A DNA stretch of 64,000 nucleotides, from assembly GCA_943371245.1 (NCBI GenBank), contig CALRTY020000016.1, positions 12,532-76,531 of the forward strand, read 5' to 3'. Below are positions 33,182 to 42,041 of the stretch, piece by piece (within the stretch, counting starts at the first letter, position 1; every line of letters starts with the position of its first letter). Position numbers and translations under genes: made by a program. The notes under the pieces were generated by a model. That model was not told the DNA's origin, made no database searches, and was given only the letters and a program-made list of their open reading frames with translations. Source of the stretch: UBA5018 sp947463165. GTDB taxonomy: Bacteria; Cyanobacteriota; Cyanobacteriia; PCC-6307; Cyanobiaceae.

Positions 33182-34802
33182 TGGAGAGCGCATCGGGAGT
33201 CGCCAGCCAATGGCGACGGGCACGGTCGCTGAGATCTTCCCCCACCAGGGTGAGGGCGGCATAGGCCAACACCAGGGCCGCCAGCTGGTCCCAGGCGAAG
33301 GAACTCAGCGCCTCCAGCAACTGGCTACCCAGGCCGGTGGCCCCCACCAGCCCCACCACCACCGACTCCCGCAGGATCACATCGGCCCGGTAGGCCCCGT
33401 AGGCCAGGTAACTGCGCGCCAAGCCGCTGAAGCGGCCATAGAGCAGGGCCAGCCGCTGGCCACTGCCGCTCACCGCCAGGGCCTGCTCGCAGCCGCCGCC
33501 GTTGGTTTCCACCGCCTCCAACAGCAGCCGGCCCAGGATGCCGAGGTTGTGCAGGCCCAGGGCCAGGGCACCGGTGAGCAGCCCGGGCTGCAGCAGGAAC
33601 AGCAGCAACAGCGCCGTTAGCGGTGGCGGCCAAAGCCTGCCCAGGGCCCAGAGAAGCCGCAATAGCAGCCGCCCCCAGGGCCAGGGCCACACGATCAATA
33701 GCAGCAGCGGAGCGGTGCCCACCGCCAGGCAGGCGGCGGTGACGGTGAGCAAGATCGTTTGGCCGATCAGCTGGCTCCAGGGCAGGGCCAGCAGCGCCGG
33801 CCAATCGGCGGGCGCCAGCGGTGGCAGGGGCTGCCAGCGCAGCAATGCCGACGCTTCGATCTGCAGCCCATGGGCGGTTATGGCCAGCAGCGGCAGCAGA
33901 GCCAGGCCCGCCAGCAGGATTTCGCGCCCGCCACGGCCCACCCCCCGAGAGCCAAGCCCGAAGCGCCCGGGCATGGCCCAGCGCCGCCGCAGAGCCGCGG
34001 TGAGCGTTTCCAGGCTCAGCATTGCCGCCAGCAGCACCCACAGGCCCGTCCAGAGCTCGTGGAAGGCGAGCGATTGCAGGCTGAGCCGCAATTCCGCCCC
34101 CAGCCCCCCCAGGCCAAACACCCCCAGCAGGGTGGCGCTGCGCAGGGCGCATTCCAGCCGGTAGCCCCCGTAGCTGATCACCTGGGGCAGCAGCGGTGGG
34201 CCCTGGGCCGTGAGCAGGGCCGCCAGCGGCCCGGCCCCAGCGCAGCGCAGGGCGGCGAGATTGGCGCAGGGCAGGGCGTCTAGCAGGTCGCTCACCATCC
34301 GGGCCACCAGGGCGCCGTAGGGGATGGCGATCGCCAATATGGCCACCGCAGGCTGCAAGCCCAGCAGCTGCAGCAGCAGCAGGCCCCAGAGCAGTTCGTG
34401 TACAGAGCGGGGCAGGGCCAGCAGGCGTCGAATTAGCTCCGCCGGCAGGGCCGTGCCGGCGATGGTGCGCCAGACGGTGCGGGAGCTGATCACCCCCAGC
34501 ACCAGGCCCAGCAGCAGGCTGCTGGCCCAGCCCCACAGGGCGATCCCCAGGGTGATCGCCAGGCCGGCCGCCACCGACTCCAGCAGCGGTCGCTCCAGGC
34601 TGGGGCTAAAGGCAGCCGTGGCGAACTGGCAGATCAACTCCCAGCCGCCACCATGGGCCAGACCCGGCAGCAGCAGCAGCATCGGCAGCAGCACCAGGGC
34701 CGGCGCCAACAACCAGAGGGGCGCGGCCGGCCGCGGCAGCCACCGCCCACTCTTGTCTTGGCCATTGGTTTTGGTTTGACCAGTTATCTGGGCTTGGCTC
34801 AT
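33162..34802 (-). CDS. phnE: Phosphonate/phosphite-type ABC permease, two fused domains
   Basis: A 546-aa inner-membrane protein with two copies of the binding-protein-dependent permease domain (about 60-265 and 330-545), against about 270 aa for a usual PhnE. Each half ends with an EAA-type loop ('ALRCAGAGPLAALLTAQGPPLLP' region; 'AVSGSGQRLALLYGRF' region). With PhnC and PhnD it would form an importer for phosphonate, phosphite or phosphate. ATG 34802 overlaps the phnC stop (ATGA). The fused form makes a single-chain transmembrane pore. Confidence 0.88.
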   Translation of the reverse strand: MSQAQITGQTKTNGQDKSGRWLPRPAAPLWLLAPALVLLPMLLLLPGLAHGGGWELICQFATAAFSPSLERPLLESVAAGLAITLGIALWGWASSLLLGLVLGVISSRTVWRTIAGTALPAELIRRLLALPRSVHELLWGLLLLQLLGLQPAVAILAIAIPYGALVARMVSDLLDALPCANLAALRCAGAGPLAALLTAQGPPLLPQVISYGGYRLECALRSATLLGVFGLGGLGAELRLSLQSLAFHELWTGLWVLLAAMLSLETLTAALRRRWAMPGRFGLGSRGVGRGGREILLAGLALLPLLAITAHGLQIEASALLRWQPLPPLAPADWPALLALPWSQLIGQTILLTVTAACLAVGTAPLLLLIVWPWPWGRLLLRLLWALGRLWPPPLTALLLLFLLQPGLLTGALALGLHNLGILGRLLLEAVETNGGGCEQALAVSGSGQRLALLYGRFSGLARSYLAYGAYRADVILRESVVVGLVGATGLGSQLLEALSSFAWDQLAALVLAYAALTLVGEDLSDRARRHWLATPDALSNAVRTA

Positions 34803-35689
34803 GATCCGGGCCTGGCCGATGGCCGCTCGTCCCCAGTGCCGTCCGCCCCGTTGCCGTCCGCCCCGTTGCCGTCCGCTCCAGCGCCGGCATAGCCGTTGTC
34901 GTCCGCCCCAGTGCCGTCGGGATTAGCGCCGGCATAGCCGGTGCCGTTCGGGTCAGTGCCGGCATAGAGCGCATTGAGCTGGCTGGTGGTCAGCGCTGCC
35001 GGTGGGCCGTCGAAGGCGATCCGACCGCCGCGCAGGCCGATCACCCGATCGAAGCCCGCCAGCAGATCTGGGCGATGCAGGCTGAGCAGCAGGGCCCGGG
35101 GGGCCTCGCTGAGGGCCAGCAGCAGGCTCAACAGCTCCTCCGCCAGGCGGGGATCCAGGCTGGCCAGGGGTTCATCGGCCAGCACCAGTTGGGGCTGTTG
35201 ACGCAGCAGTCGGGCGATCGCCACCCTTTGGCGCTGGCCGCCCGAGAGGCAGGAAACCGGCTGATTGAGCAGGCCCACATCCAGATCCAGACGCCGTAAC
35301 AACTGGGCGCAGGCCTGGCTGTCCAGGGGAATCAGCAGGTTGAGCAGGGCCCGGGGCCAGCCCCAGCGCGCCAGGCAGGCGGCGTTGAGGTTTTGCTGCA
35401 CGCTCAGTTCTTCGATCAGGCGCAGGTCTTGCCAGAGGGTGCCGATGCGGGCCTGCTGCAGCCGCCGCTGGCGCCGGGAGCGGGCCTGGGGTTCCCCCAG
35501 CCAGCGCACCTGGCCCCGCTGGGGGGCGATCAGGCCATTGGCCACCGCCAGCAGAGTGCTCTTGCCGGCACCGCTGGCGCCGATCAGGGCCACCCTTTCG
35601 CCCGGCTCCAGCCGCAGATTGATGCCATCGAGGCGGGGTTGCCGCCTTCCCGCCACCGTCACCCCATCGAGCTGTAGCACCGCGGTCAT
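34799..35689 (-). CDS. phnC: Phosphonate/phosphite-type ABC ATP-binding protein
   Basis: A 296-aa ATPase. Walker A 'GASGAGKSTLLAVANG', signature 'LSGGQRQRVAIARLL', Walker B 'LVLADEPLASLD', H-loop 'LLLSLHRPDLL'. PhnC-type features include 'GTLWQDLRLIEELSVQQN'. The core ends near residue 240; the last 55 residues are an extra tail of 'GNGAD/GTGYAGA' repeats encoded by 15-bp DNA repeats. It is coupled to phnE. About 100 AT-rich bases separate it from phnD and could hold an internal promoter. Confidence 0.92.
   Translation of the reverse strand: MTAVLQLDGVTVAGRRQPRLDGINLRLEPGERVALIGASGAGKSTLLAVANGLIAPQRGQVRWLGEPQARSRRQRRLQQARIGTLWQDLRLIEELSVQQNLNAACLARWGWPRALLNLLIPLDSQACAQLLRRLDLDVGLLNQPVSCLSGGQRQRVAIARLLRQQPQLVLADEPLASLDPRLAEELLSLLLALSEAPRALLLSLHRPDLLAGFDRVIGLRGGRIAFDGPPAALTTSQLNALYAGTDPNGTGYAGANPDGTGADDNGYAGAGADGNGADGNGADGTGDERPSARPGS
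34841..34966. repeat. 15-bp-based tandem repeat at the 3' end of phnC
   Basis: 'gttgccgtccgcccc' and variants ('gccggcatagccg', 'ccagtgccgtcggg') recur with 15-bp phase and produce Gly/Asn/Asp/Ala pentapeptides in the PhnC tail. Confidence 0.75.
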
Positions 35690-35789
35690 GGGCAGGCAAG
35701 CCTCTCAGGGGTTGAATCGGTTGCGTGATATTGGACGGCTGAAGCCAGATATAATAGTTTAGGGTCTATATGTAATATTCCAAGATAAA
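35690..35789 (-). promoter_or_regulatory. AT-rich phnD-phnC gap, possible internal promoter
   Basis: On the minus strand the gap contains 'taaactattatatc', a good -10-like TATTAT, preceded by other A/T-rich sequence ('ttggaatattacatatag'), against a very GC-rich background. The -35 spacing is not clear. It may uncouple phnC-phnE-hydrolase expression from phnD. Evidence is compositional only. Confidence 0.3.
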
Positions 35790-36860
35790 TTAGCGGATCT
35801 TGCCGATTTCGCGTCCCACCTTCTCGATCTGGGTGTAAAGGGCTGGATTGACGACGGTGAACTGCTGGGCACCAAACAGGCCCAGGATCGTTTTCTGTTG
35901 GGGATCGCTCGACCGCCAGCCGATGATTACCTTCTGCAGCTTGGTGGTGAAGCCAGGGCCAAAGCGTTGATCCAGGTTCGGCTGGGCCAGCCAGAGGTAG
36001 TCGGGGTAGGGGGGAGTGCGCCAGATTTGGATCACCTTGGCCCGGTTGGCTTTGCCATTGCGCAGGGATGTTTTCCACACCTGTTCATTAACGGCTCCGG
36101 CGTCGTAGGCGCCGCTCTGCACCAGGGCGATGGTGGCGTCATGGCTGCCGCTGAATCCGGGGGCGCCGCCGGCAAAATCCTTCAGCTTCAGGCCAGCCTG
36201 TTGCAGGAAATATTGGGGCATTAGCCGGCCGGAGGTGGAACTCTCCGAGCCGAAGGTGAAGCGCTTGCCCTGCAGGCTTTTCAGGCCTTGCTGGGAGCGA
36301 ATTGGCTGTATGCCACTGGCGGTATTGGCGATAAATACGCTATAAAACTGCGCGTCAATATCCCGTTGGGCCAGCATCTTGGCTCCTGGTTTTTGAAGTT
36401 TGGCTTGCACGCCGGTGAGCCCCCCGAACCACACCAGATCGAGATCGCCGGTGCGAAAGGCGGTTACCGCCGCCGCGTAGTCCGTCACCGGCAAATACTT
36501 CACCTTTACCCCCAGTTGGCGCTCCAAGGCAGCGGCCACCAGGCCGTAGAGGCGGTTCAGTTTCTCGGGGTTTTGATCTGGGATGGCGCCGATGCGCAGC
36601 AGGGGCTGATCCTTGCTCGCCTGGGCCTGGGCAGCGGCCAGCCAAGGGCCAGGCTTGGCACCGGGCAGGCTCTGGGGCAGCACCAGCGCCAACAGGGTCA
36701 AGGAGATCCCCGCCAGCAAGCCCCTGCGCCGCAGGGCTCGCGATTTTATCGGCTGGCCACTAGTTAACCGACTAGAATCTAATTGGCTAGAATCTAACTG
36801 GCTAGAATTTAGTTGGCTGAATTTCAACTGGCGTAGGGGCAGCAGAGCGCGCAGGTGCAT
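35790..36860 (-). CDS. phnD: PhnD-like phosphonate/phosphite/phosphate-binding protein
   Basis: A 356-aa periplasmic binding protein. After an N-terminal region comes a hydrophobic export segment ('GISLTLLALVLPQSLPGA', about 45-62), then the PhnD fold: 'LRIGAIPDQNPEKLNRLYG', 'TDYAAAVTAFRTGDLDLVWFGG' and 'FTFGSESSTSGRLMPQYFL' (in parts), and 'GSHDATIALVQSGAYDAGAVN'. Before the export segment lie four pentapeptides of type 'SQLDS' encoded by a 15-bp repeat (36770-36829), an odd place for low complexity. No lipobox Cys. ATG 36860 is chosen; the frame opens at 37007. First gene of the transporter operon. Confidence 0.9.
   Translation of the reverse strand: MHLRALLPLRQLKFSQLNSSQLDSSQLDSSRLTSGQPIKSRALRRRGLLAGISLTLLALVLPQSLPGAKPGPWLAAAQAQASKDQPLLRIGAIPDQNPEKLNRLYGLVAAALERQLGVKVKYLPVTDYAAAVTAFRTGDLDLVWFGGLTGVQAKLQKPGAKMLAQRDIDAQFYSVFIANTASGIQPIRSQQGLKSLQGKRFTFGSESSTSGRLMPQYFLQQAGLKLKDFAGGAPGFSGSHDATIALVQSGAYDAGAVNEQVWKTSLRNGKANRAKVIQIWRTPPYPDYLWLAQPNLDQRFGPGFTTKLQKVIIGWRSSDPQQKTILGLFGAQQFTVVNPALYTQIEKVGREIGKIR
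36770..36829. repeat. 15-bp tandem repeat at the 5' end of phnD, four copies
   Basis: Units 'gactagaatctaatt', 'ggctagaatctaact', 'ggctagaatttagtt' and 'ggctgaatttcaact' begin every 15 bp from 36770. They encode 'QLDSS'-like pentapeptides before the signal sequence. Confidence 0.88.
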
Positions 36861-37065
36861 GGCAGTTATGGGGAAGGGAATTGGGTGGGGGAAAATTGGT
36901 GGGAGGGAAATGCTTGCAATAAGAGGCAGGGCCCAGGGGGGAGGGCCGGAGCATGGCCCCAAGCCATAGATATGGGCCCAAAGCCATTGGATTGGGCCCA
37001 TTAGCAACTGGATCAGAGCCTTCAGGTCTAGGGACTAAGCAAGGCCCCTGGGCCTTGGCTAACCG

Positions 37066-38229
37066 CTAGAGCGAGGCCAAAAACCCTCGCAACCGCTCCA
37101 GGCCATCGTCGATGGCTTCCGTAGCTGCGGCGCAGGATAGGCGAATGCAGCGGTCTTCTCCGAAGGCCACCCCAGGCACCACCGCCAGGCCCACCTGATC
37201 GAGCAGTCGGTTGCACAGGGTCATGGAATCCAAGCCGTAGGCGCTCAGGTCTGGGAAGGCATAAAAGGCCCCCTCCGGGGGCTGCAGGCTCACGCCTGGC
37301 AGTTTCAGCAGTCCCTGGCAGAGCCGCTCCCGCCGCAAATCGAAGCTGGCGGCCATCTCTCGCACGCAGTCCCGGGGGCCCTGCAACGCCGCCAGGGCGC
37401 CGTATTGGGCGAAGCTGCACACATTGCTGGTGCTCTGACTCTGCAGGGCGATGGCAGCTGCCATTACGGCCGAGTTGCCCGCCAACCAGCCGATGCGCCA
37501 ACCGGTCATCGCCCAGCCCTTGGCGCAGCCTCCAACGATGAAGATGCGATCGGCCAGATCCGGGGCCAGGGCCGCCAGGCTGTGGTGCTGGTGGCCCGGG
37601 GCCACCAGATATTCATAGATCTCATCGCAGACCACCGCCAGCTGAGGATGGCGGCGCAACACGGCGGCGATGCTCTCCAGCTCCTGGCGAGTGAGCACTG
37701 CGCCGGTGGGATTGCCGGGACTGTTGAGTACCAGCAATTTGCTGGCGGGGGTGATCGCCGCCTCCAGGGCCGCGGCATCGAGGTGGAAGCCCTGGTCGGC
37801 GCCGCAGGGGATAGTGGTGACGCTGGCCCCGGCCAAGCGGGCCATGTCCGGGTAGCTCAGCCAGTAGGGGGCTGGCAGCAGCAGGCTGTCGCCGGGCTCC
37901 AGCAGCACCTGAAACAGGTTGTAGAGCGCCTGCTTGCCGCCGTTGGTCACCAGCACCTGGTCGGCTTTGGTGGGCACCAGGTTTTCGCCGCTGAGCTTGG
38001 CGGCGATCGCCTGGCGCAGGGCCGGCTCACCTGCGGCGGGGCCATATCGGGTGTGACCGGCCTCCAGTGCCGCGGCGGCGGCGGACCGGATGAAGGCGGG
38101 GGTCTCGAAATCCGGCTCGCCGGCGCTGAGACTGCAGATATCGCGGCCTTCGGCCTTGAGCTGTTTGGCCTTGGCTGCAATGGCCAGGGTGAGGGAGGGG
38201 CGCAGCGCTTTGGCCCGGGCAGAGAGCAT
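37066..38229 (-). CDS. Class I aspartate/amino acid aminotransferase
   Basis: A 387-aa PLP enzyme of fold type I, most like aspartate aminotransferase (subgroup I gamma). Motifs: 'SLSAGEPDFETP', 'TNGGKQALYNLFQVLLEPGD', 'LNSPGNPTGAV', 'VVCDEIYEYL', and the PLP lysine in 'CAKGWAMTGWRIGW'. It would interconvert aspartate/oxaloacetate and glutamate/2-oxoglutarate, or a prephenate-type substrate. Monocistronic as far as seen; divergent from the UDG gene by 38 bp. Confidence 0.92.
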   Translation of the reverse strand: MLSARAKALRPSLTLAIAAKAKQLKAEGRDICSLSAGEPDFETPAFIRSAAAAALEAGHTRYGPAAGEPALRQAIAAKLSGENLVPTKADQVLVTNGGKQALYNLFQVLLEPGDSLLLPAPYWLSYPDMARLAGASVTTIPCGADQGFHLDAAALEAAITPASKLLVLNSPGNPTGAVLTRQELESIAAVLRRHPQLAVVCDEIYEYLVAPGHQHHSLAALAPDLADRIFIVGGCAKGWAMTGWRIGWLAGNSAVMAAAIALQSQSTSNVCSFAQYGALAALQGPRDCVREMAASFDLRRERLCQGLLKLPGVSLQPPEGAFYAFPDLSAYGLDSMTLCNRLLDQVGLAVVPGVAFGEDRCIRLSCAAATEAIDDGLERLRGFLASL

Positions 38230-38267
38230 CGCTGCGGCCAGCTAACACTTAAATCCCATAGTGCACC

Positions 38268-39062
38268 ATGCTTGAGCCGACAGCGTTCAAGCCGATCGGG
38301 ACTGGAATGCTTGCCCGATCAAGGCTTGCCTCATCAAGGCTTGCCTCATCAAGGCTTGCCCGATCCCAGCGGCCGCTGCCAGGCCCTTTGACTGCCAACA
38401 GGTTGAATGCCAACAGGTTGCATGCCAGCAAATTGCCTGCCAGCAAAGACGATCTGGAGGGCTTGGCGGCAGCCTGCGGCGACTGTCGCCGCTGTGGCCT
38501 GTGGCAGGGGCGCCAGCGGGTGGTGATCAGCCGCGGCGATCCTGGGGCACGATTGATGCTGATCGGTGAGGCTCCCGGCGCCCAGGAGGATGCCACCGGC
38601 CTGCCATTTGTGGGTCGCGCCGGCCAGCTGCTGGATCAATTGCTGGCTGGCGCCAAGCTCGACTCCAACCGAGATCTGTTCATCTGCAACGTGGTGAAGT
38701 GCCGTCCCGCCAACAACCGCAAGCCCACTGGCGCCGAGATGGCCGCCTGTCGGCCCTGGCTGGATCGCCAGATCTCCCTGGTGAATCCGCCGCTGATCCT
38801 GCTGGCGGGCGCCTCGGCACTGGAGGGCGTGCTTGGCATCAGGGGTGGGATCACCAAACTGAGGGGGCAGTGGCGGCAGGGCAGCGGTGATGCCCTGGCG
38901 GGGCGCTGGTTGATGCCCCTGTTTCATCCCTCCTATCTGTTGCGCAATCCCTCCCAGCGGCAGGGCGGTCCCCGCTGGCTCACCGACCAGGACCTCCAGG
39001 AGGTGCGCCGCCGGCTGGATCAGCTGGATCGGCTAGGTCAGCTGGATCAGCCGTTGGAATGA
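38268..39062 (+). CDS. Family 4 (iron-sulphur) uracil-DNA glycosylase
   Basis: A 264-aa DNA repair enzyme removing uracil from DNA. The Fe-S ligands are visible: 'CGDCRRC' near residue 69 and 'VVKCRPANNRKPTGAEMAAC' later. Catalytic motifs: 'GEAPGAQEDATGLPFVGRAG' (motif A) and 'FHPSYLLRNPSQ' (motif B). The core begins at about residue 62; the stretch before it is made of pentapeptides ('RLASS', 'RLNAN', 'KLPAS') from two 15-bp repeat tracts. True start uncertain: ATG 38268, ATG near 38307, or a TTG within the tracts. The C-terminus also ends in 'LDRLGQLDQPL' repeats. Confidence 0.88.
   Translation: MLEPTAFKPIGTGMLARSRLASSRLASSRLARSQRPLPGPLTANRLNANRLHASKLPASKDDLEGLAAACGDCRRCGLWQGRQRVVISRGDPGARLMLIGEAPGAQEDATGLPFVGRAGQLLDQLLAGAKLDSNRDLFICNVVKCRPANNRKPTGAEMAACRPWLDRQISLVNPPLILLAGASALEGVLGIRGGITKLRGQWRQGSGDALAGRWLMPLFHPSYLLRNPSQRQGGPRWLTDQDLQEVRRRLDQLDRLGQLDQPLE
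38310..38447. repeat. Two 15-bp tandem repeat tracts at the 5' end of the UDG gene
   Basis: Tract 1: 'cttgcctcatcaagg' type units start at 38310, 38325, 38340 and 38355. Tract 2: 'tgccaacaggttgaa' type units start at 38393, 38408, 38423 and 38438. Both keep frame with the UDG core, but their unit sequences are unrelated. Confidence 0.88.
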
Positions 39063-39147
39063 GCGGCAGTCGTCAGAATCCGCGGCAGTCGTCAACCAAT
39101 GCCAGGGCTGTGCCATGGTTTGCGGCAGATCTGTGATCTATGCCGCG

Positions 39148-40389
39148 ATGACCGCCGCCCCGGCCCGTGTTGACGCCGCCGCCGCCGCCATCCCCGACTG
39201 GGCCGAAAATCCCCGCTACGACACCTTGATTCGGCGGCGCAAAACCCGCAGCGTGCGGGTGGGGGACATCTGGGTGGGCAGCGACCACCCGGTGGTGGTG
39301 CAGTCGATGATCAACGAGGACACCCTCGATGTGGAGGGTGCCACCGCCGGCATTCGCCGCCTGCACGAAGCCGGTTGCGAGATCGTGCGACTCACCGTGC
39401 CCTCCCTGGCCCATGCCAAGGCGGTGGGTGAAATTCGCCGCCGGCTGGAGGACAGCTACCGGCCCGTGCCCCTGGTGGCGGATGTGCACCACAACGGCAT
39501 GAAGATTGCCCTGGAGGTGGCCCAGCACGTAGACAAGGTGCGCATCAACCCGGGCCTTTACGTCTTCGACAAGCCCGACCCAAGCCGCACAGGCTTCGCT
39601 GAGGAGGAGATCGCCGCCATCGTCGCCCGCATCACCGAGACGCTCGAACCGCTGGTGAGCCTGCTCAAGGCCCAGGACAAGGCGCTGCGCATCGGTGTCA
39701 ATCACGGCTCCCTGGCGGAGCGGATGTTGTTTACCTACGGCGATACGCCCCTGGGAATGGTCCAGTCGGCAATGGAGTTCATTCAGATCTGCGACCGCCT
39801 TGATTTTCACAACATCGTGGTGTCGATGAAGGCCTCGCGGGCGCCGGTGATGCTGGCCGCCTACCGATTGATGGCGGATCGCCTGGATGCGGAGGGTTTT
39901 CCCTACCCGCTGCACCTGGGCGTTACCGAGGCTGGTGACGGCGACTACGGCCGGATCAAGAGCACCGCCGGCATCGCCACCCTGCTGGCCGAGGGCCTCG
40001 GCGACACCATTCGCGTCTCGCTGACGGAGGCGCCGGAGCGGGAAATTCCTGTCTGTTACTCGATCCTGCAGGCCCTGGGGCTGCGCAAGACGATGGTGGA
40101 GTACGTGGCCTGCCCCAGCTGCGGTCGCACCCTGTTCAATCTGGAGGAGGTGCTGCACAAGGTGCGGGCGGCCACGGCCCACCTCACCGGTCTGGATATC
40201 GCCGTGATGGGCTGCATCGTCAATGGCCCAGGCGAGATGGCCGATGCCGACTACGGCTACGTGGGCAAGATCCCAGGCACGATCTCGCTTTATCGCGGCC
40301 GCGAGGAGATCCGTCGCGTACCGGAGCAGGAGGGAGTGGAGGCCCTGATCGCTTTGATCAAGGAGGATGGGCGCTGGCTGGATCCCTGA
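39148..40389 (+). CDS. ispG: (E)-4-hydroxy-3-methylbut-2-enyl-diphosphate synthase
   Basis: A 413-aa iron-sulphur enzyme of the MEP isoprenoid pathway, converting MEcPP to HMBPP with electrons from ferredoxin in cyanobacteria. N-terminal TIM-barrel motifs 'VGDIWVGSDHPVVVQSM', 'VRLTVPSLAHAKAVGEI', 'VADVHHNGMKIAL' and 'KVRINPGLY'. C-terminal [4Fe-4S] ligands lie in 'CPSCGR' and 'MGCIVNGPGEMADADYGYVG'. ATG 39148 is preferred; the frame is open from 39115. It precedes ctpA on the same strand. Confidence 0.96.
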   Translation: MTAAPARVDAAAAAIPDWAENPRYDTLIRRRKTRSVRVGDIWVGSDHPVVVQSMINEDTLDVEGATAGIRRLHEAGCEIVRLTVPSLAHAKAVGEIRRRLEDSYRPVPLVADVHHNGMKIALEVAQHVDKVRINPGLYVFDKPDPSRTGFAEEEIAAIVARITETLEPLVSLLKAQDKALRIGVNHGSLAERMLFTYGDTPLGMVQSAMEFIQICDRLDFHNIVVSMKASRAPVMLAAYRLMADRLDAEGFPYPLHLGVTEAGDGDYGRIKSTAGIATLLAEGLGDTIRVSLTEAPEREIPVCYSILQALGLRKTMVEYVACPSCGRTLFNLEEVLHKVRAATAHLTGLDIAVMGCIVNGPGEMADADYGYVGKIPGTISLYRGREEIRRVPEQEGVEALIALIKEDGRWLDP

Positions 40390-40463
40390 ACTGAGCCGAG
40401 CCGTCTTGGGGTTGTGCTTAAACCGAGTTGATCGGTTCTCCTGCCTGTGATTGGCGCCTAATA

Positions 40464-40500
40464 CCCCGCTAGCCTGGAGAATATCCATCGAAAAGCGGGG
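40464..40500 (+). other. Inverted repeat in the ctpA leader
   Basis: 'ccccgct' (40464-40470) pairs with 'agcgggg' (40494-40500) across 23 bases, just before the ctpA start at 40511. It could fold in the mRNA leader and limit or tune access to the start, but it is short and may be chance. Confidence 0.3.
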
Positions 40501-40510
40501 GCTGGCGCAT

Positions 40511-41869
40511 ATGACCAGAGGTCGGGCCAGCATTTTGGTGCTGATCAGCGTGGGAGCCTGTGCCGCTACGGCGGCGGTGCTGGCCAAGGACATGCCCACT
40601 CCCTTGGGGGGCACCACCCAGATCAGCGACAGCCCCAAGGAGGTGATGGATCAGGCTTGGCAGATAGTCTTCAGAGACTATCTAGATATCAATGGCAAAT
40701 ACACCCCTGATCACTGGCGTCACTTGCGCCGGGATATTTTAGCCAAGAGCTATGGCACTCCGAAGGATGCCTATGAGGCTATTCGTGGCATGCTCGCCAC
40801 CCTTGATGATCCCTACACCCGCTTCCTGGATCCGCGGGAATTCAAGGAGATGCAGATTGACACCTCCGGTGAACTATCCGGGGTTGGCATTCAACTGAGT
40901 ATCGACAAGCAGACCAAAGATCTCGTGGTGGTCAGCCCCCTCGATGGCTCGCCAGCCTCGCGGGCGGGTGTGATGCCTAAAGACATAATCATCGCCATCG
41001 ACTCCCAGCCCACCAAGGGCATGAGCACAGAAGAAGCGGTGAAATTGATTCGTGGTCAGGCGGGAACAAGCGTAAACTTAACCCTGAAGCGCAATGGTCA
41101 ATCCATCGAGGTAAAGCTCACCCGCGAACGGATCGAGTTGCACGCGGTGGAGCACAAGCTGAACGCCTCGCCCAACGGCGCCAAGGTGGGTTATATCCGC
41201 CTTAAGCAATTCACCGCCACCGCCACCAAGGACATGCGCCTGGCGCTCCAAGATCTGGAGGCCAAGGGTGCCCAGGGCTATGTGCTGGACCTGCGCAGCA
41301 ATCCAGGTGGCCTGCTGATGGCCAGTGTGGAGATAGCGCGTCAGTGGCTGAATGAAGGCACAATTGTTTCCACCAAAACCCGCGATGGCATCCAGGATGT
41401 CAAGCGCGCCAATGGCCATGCCCTCACCGCCAAGCCCCTGGTGGTGCTGGTGAACGAGGGCTCGGCCAGTGCCAGTGAGATTCTCTCCGGAGCTCTGCAG
41501 GACAACAGCCGGGCGGTGTTGGTGGGTCAAAAGACCTTTGGCAAGGGTCTGGTGCAGTCGGTGCGGGGGCTGTCGGATGGTTCCGGCATGACCGTAACGA
41601 TCGCTAAATACCTAACCCCCAGAGGGCGCGACATCCACAAGCACGGCATCGACCCAGATGTGTCCGTGAAGATGAGCGAGCAGGAGGCCCAGCAGCTAAA
41701 GCGGGAAGATCTCGGCACCCGCAAGGACAGCCAATACCGGGTGGCAGAAACCACCCTGCTCAAGCAATTGCAAACCGCCAATAGCCTGCAAAATACCTAT
41801 AGTCCCACCAGCGCCAATCTCCCCGCAGCTCTCCCTTCCACCACTCGATCCCTGGAGACAGCCCCCTAA
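40511..41869 (+). CDS. ctpA: Carboxyl-terminal processing protease (S41)
   Basis: A 452-aa exported serine protease. Signal segment 'ILVLISVGACAATAAVLA', an N-terminal helical cap, a PDZ domain (about 110-190, 'SGVGIQLSIDKQTKDLVVVSP'), and the S41 core with the catalytic Ser in 'GSASASEILSGAL' and the Lys in 'GQKTFGKGLVQ'. In cyanobacteria this family matures the C-terminus of photosystem II D1 (CtpA) or processes other lumenal and periplasmic proteins; CtpA, CtpB and CtpC cannot be told apart here. ATG 40511 chosen over the frame opening at 40451. Confidence 0.93.
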   Translation: MTRGRASILVLISVGACAATAAVLAKDMPTPLGGTTQISDSPKEVMDQAWQIVFRDYLDINGKYTPDHWRHLRRDILAKSYGTPKDAYEAIRGMLATLDDPYTRFLDPREFKEMQIDTSGELSGVGIQLSIDKQTKDLVVVSPLDGSPASRAGVMPKDIIIAIDSQPTKGMSTEEAVKLIRGQAGTSVNLTLKRNGQSIEVKLTRERIELHAVEHKLNASPNGAKVGYIRLKQFTATATKDMRLALQDLEAKGAQGYVLDLRSNPGGLLMASVEIARQWLNEGTIVSTKTRDGIQDVKRANGHALTAKPLVVLVNEGSASASEILSGALQDNSRAVLVGQKTFGKGLVQSVRGLSDGSGMTVTIAKYLTPRGRDIHKHGIDPDVSVKMSEQEAQQLKREDLGTRKDSQYRVAETTLLKQLQTANSLQNTYSPTSANLPAALPSTTRSLETAP

Positions 41870-42041
41870 CCAGCTGCTTCCTTAGGTAGGCCTGCCTCGC
41901 TTCCGGGTCGGGCCGCATTCGCGCCTGGCCAGGCGGTGCTGCTTACAGGCATGGGCCCAGAAGTGGCCAGCCTCAGGTCATGCCGGAGGCTGGGTTTCCA
42001 GCTTCGTCGGCTTGAGCGGCACAACCCCCTAAGGTCGCGCC

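Noticed and set aside
39073..40638. A 521-codon open frame on the minus strand opposite ispG
   Set aside because: It lies wholly antisense to a clear ispG and part of ctpA, is His/Gly/Gln-rich, and mirrors high-GC third positions of the real gene.
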